DNA of 64,000 nucleotides, taken from the NCBI GenBank assembly GCA_015057035.1, contig SVFC01000004.1, positions 81,999 to 145,998 of the forward strand, written 5' to 3'. Both the position numbers and the translations under genes were made by a program. The stretch's first letter is position 1. Each line of letters starts with the position of its first letter. The notes under the pieces were generated by a model. The model saw nothing but the letters and a program-made list of their open reading frames with translations. It searched no databases and was not told where the DNA came from. The DNA comes from Lachnospiraceae bacterium (GTDB taxonomy: Bacteria; Bacillota; Clostridia; Lachnospirales; Lachnospiraceae). Positions 61,500-64,000 of this stretch are shown piece after piece.

Positions 61500-63851
61500 G
61501 TGAAGAACCAGATTACCTTCTCCAATGTAATTGGAGTGTTATTAGAAAACAGAAAGAAAACTTATACGCAGTATCAGATGGTGCAGAGCATCTTTTCCGA
61601 ATATTTGGATGACACCTTAAAGAATGCGGATTTGTATCCGGAAGACCACACACAGATTAGTAAATGGTGTAGCGGCGAGCGTGCCATTCCACATAAAATC
61701 ATTAGCGTGTATGATGAGGAAAATCTATGGGATGAAATGAAGGAATCCTTTTCTACAAAAATCATTCCGAACCTGCTGAACGAAGCACAGGCTCGCACTC
61801 AGTTGGAAGCTCTTCTATCCGCAAGTGTTGATGTTATTGGAACAGACATGGTAAATGAGATAAGAAATCTTACGGATAACGCAGCCTTTTTTACTGCCAT
61901 GGTTCGCTATGCCATTTTGAATGACCACAAACAGGATGTGGTATATTCTCCTGATTTATCAGAACGCCTGCTATCCGGACGCACACCATCCTGTGCGAAG
62001 GAATTTCTGGGCAGAAAAAAAGAATTGTCCGAAGCTGCATCAAAGCTGAAAGACAATCCTCTGCTTTTTGTTACCGGTATTGCCGGAATCGGAAAAAGTG
62101 AATTTGCAAAGCAGTTTGCAAAAAAGAATGAAAAGAAATATACAAATATTATTTACCTGTATTACACAGGCAGCTTAAAGAAATGTATTGCCGAACTGGA
62201 ATTTCATTCGGATACCGCTGAAATGACAGAAGCAGAATTATTTGAATCCCACTATGCCGTACTGAAGGCATTGCATCCCGACAGCCTTATTATCCTTGAT
62301 AACTTTAACGTACAGCCCAAAGACGATGATTTCTTCCGTGAATTTATCAAAAACAAGTTCCAGCTTCTCATAACTACCCGCTGTAAGATTACAGCATTTG
62401 AAACCTTAGAACTGAAAGAACTGGATAAAGAAAAAGAACTCACAGAACTGTTCTTCCGTCACTGCCCATCTGCAAAATCAGACGTAGAAACTGTATCGGA
62501 GATTATAGATGTGCTAAATGCCCACACGCTCACCGTGTGCCTTTCTGCACTGACCTTAGAAGCCAGCGGCATGGATATTTCAGAGCTATTGTATGAGTTA
62601 AAAACCTCCAGTATCTGTACCAATATTTCCGAGGAAGTGGAGCTTTATAAAGACGAAACCTTTACCAATGCAAGAATGGCAGAGCATTTACGGAAATTAT
62701 TGCAGCTGAATAAGTTAAACGAAAACCAACTGGATATGTTACGTAACCTATCCCTTCTTCCTATATCCGGTATAAACAAAGCATATTTCAGACAATGGCT
62801 ACACTTGGAGAATCTGAATGATGTAAACCACCTCATCCGCTATGGATTTATTACCGAAGATACAGAAAACAAAAAAATCAGCCTGCATCCAATGATACAG
62901 GAAATTTCCTTTGCAGAAACCCTACCAACCGTATCTGCCTGCTACACCTTATTAAACAGTTTACATGCTCTATGTCTGGTACATGGATTGGAAGTGCGAA
63001 GACCAGAAATGATAATTCAATCCCTTCTCAGTGTTACCGAACGAATTGTAGTAGATGAACCGAGGGATTATTTAAACTTTTTGCAGGATATGTTCCCATA
63101 TTTGGAAAAGTATCTGGTTACGGATTATCTGCCAAAACTGGCAGAACGTATTTCTTATATGATGGAAAAATATCAGTTGGATACACCTTGTGATAAGGCA
63201 CTGATTTTAGACTACAAAGCAGAACTCTTTGTATTAAAGAAAGATTTTAATAATGCCCTAAAGAAACGCCAAAAAGCCATTCAAATCATGGAGAAATTGC
63301 ATACTCCTGAAGCAGATATATCTACTGCAAGCCTGCTATCCAACCTGTATAACAATCTTTCCAACACTTATCTTTATCTGCATAAAGGAAAAGAGGCAGC
63401 CGAAGCACTCCGCATGGCATTTCAAATACGAATGGAATATGCACATCTTGGGCTGATAGAATCCCACGATACTCTCCAGCAGATTATGAACCTGACAAAT
63501 ATGCTGCTGTTAGCAAAAGAATGGGAACAGGCAAGACAAATTTTATCCCTGTACGAATCTCTTGTATTGGAATATGAAAGCACCGAATGTCTGGACTATG
63601 GTATCTGTCAGATGATGTATGGAATTTTAGCTTTAAACGAAAAAATTCCATCCAAAGCAGAACAACATCTCTTACAAGCGGAACAGATTATTTCTACTGT
63701 GATGGGTATAGAGAATGACTATGCTAAAACTGTTTACCGCCACTTGTATAGTTTATATGCCAGATGGAATAAGCCGGAATTGGCAAAGAAATATAAAGAA
63801 AAACTTTTTCAGAAAAATACGAATAGTGCACCATATCGGTGCATACAATAA
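61500..63851 (+). CDS. NB-ARC/STAND ATPase with N-terminal HTH-like region and C-terminal TPR-like repeats
   Basis: GTG start after AGGAGG; GIAGIGKSEFAKQF Walker A; DSLIILDNF Walker B; FQLLITTRCKI; TPR-like C-terminus. Confidence 0.88.
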   Translation: MKNQITFSNVIGVLLENRKKTYTQYQMVQSIFSEYLDDTLKNADLYPEDHTQISKWCSGERAIPHKIISVYDEENLWDEMKESFSTKIIPNLLNEAQARTQLEALLSASVDVIGTDMVNEIRNLTDNAAFFTAMVRYAILNDHKQDVVYSPDLSERLLSGRTPSCAKEFLGRKKELSEAASKLKDNPLLFVTGIAGIGKSEFAKQFAKKNEKKYTNIIYLYYTGSLKKCIAELEFHSDTAEMTEAELFESHYAVLKALHPDSLIILDNFNVQPKDDDFFREFIKNKFQLLITTRCKITAFETLELKELDKEKELTELFFRHCPSAKSDVETVSEIIDVLNAHTLTVCLSALTLEASGMDISELLYELKTSSICTNISEEVELYKDETFTNARMAEHLRKLLQLNKLNENQLDMLRNLSLLPISGINKAYFRQWLHLENLNDVNHLIRYGFITEDTENKKISLHPMIQEISFAETLPTVSACYTLLNSLHALCLVHGLEVRRPEMIIQSLLSVTERIVVDEPRDYLNFLQDMFPYLEKYLVTDYLPKLAERISYMMEKYQLDTPCDKALILDYKAELFVLKKDFNNALKKRQKAIQIMEKLHTPEADISTASLLSNLYNNLSNTYLYLHKGKEAAEALRMAFQIRMEYAHLGLIESHDTLQQIMNLTNMLLLAKEWEQARQILSLYESLVLEYESTECLDYGICQMMYGILALNEKIPSKAEQHLLQAEQIISTVMGIENDYAKTVYRHLYSLYARWNKPELAKKYKEKLFQKNTNSAPYRCIQ

Positions 63852-63874
63852 TAGCACCACTTACGAAAAACCGA

Positions 63875-63903
63875 TTGACAATTACGTTGTCATAGGGTAT
63901 ATT
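63875..63903 (+). promoter_or_regulatory. consensus sigma-A promoter overlapped by an operator-like dyad
   Basis: TTGACA-N17-TATATT; TGACAA-ttacg-TTGTCA at 63876..63892. Confidence 0.75.
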
Positions 63904-63933
63904 ATCGGTAGTGGTTGTGCTGTGGATGCTCGA

Positions 63934-63976
63934 GGGGCCCACAGCCGGAGGAGCTCATGCGTGGGCTCCTTTTTTA
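63934..63976 (+). terminator. leader terminator/attenuator-like hairpin
   Basis: GGGGCCCAC (63934-63942) pairs with GTGGGCTCC (63961-63969), then T-run; alternative GCTGTGG/CCACAGC (63919-63925/63939-63945). Confidence 0.7.
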
Positions 63977-64000
63977 CTATAACGACAAAGCGAGGTTTTC
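63957..64000 (+). CDS. possible partial ORF or leader peptide starting MRGLLFYYNDKARF
   Basis: GGAGGAG RBS 3 nt upstream of ATG at 63957; open to window end. Confidence 0.35.
   Translation, partial: MRGLLFYYNDKARF

Larger units (their letters stand above)
58650..64000. mobile_element. Left part of an integrative/conjugative or mobilizable element carrying a large serine recombinase; right end outside the window
   Basis: Serine recombinase, small Cys-rich ORF, SHOCT-like ORF, STAND ATPase and structured noncoding DNA; boundary only bracketed, attachment site not identified. Confidence 0.6.

Overview
The window is a chromosomal segment of a Clostridia (Lachnospiraceae-like) Firmicute, judged from gene order and protein families, plus the left part of a mobile element at the right end (about 58.65 kb to the window end). 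The chromosomal part holds core genes: hom/ACT, prfB, ctpA-ftsX-ftsE, a PucR regulator, yitT, PBP1A, type III glutamine synthetase, fba, the uvrC-hprK-apeA-murB-rapZ-whiA-HPr/Crh cluster, ftsH, a glpA-like/DUF1667 operon, murI, a debranching enzyme, GH31, pyk, a hybrid histidine kinase and two MCPs. It also has three tRNA genes: Gln-CTG, Phe-GAA and Gly-TCC. The mobile element carries a large serine recombinase, a SHOCT-like small protein and an NB-ARC/STAND-TPR protein. The observations most worth a second look are: (1) a multi-branched nested inverted-repeat element (60746-60945) between the recombinase and SHOCT genes; (2) a 262-bp imperfect long hairpin filling the convergent gap between PBP1A and glnN (18780-19041); (3) a promoter with nested dyads, followed by a terminator/antiterminator leader with the next start codon inside the terminator loop (63854-63976); (4) a Crh-like HPr with the catalytic His replaced by Asp, plus a second atypical HPr; (5) a DnaA-box-like cluster far from any dnaA gene; (6) a canonical prfB +1 frameshift site that the ORF track misses. 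All calls come from reading the sequence and supplied translations. No database search or folding program was run.
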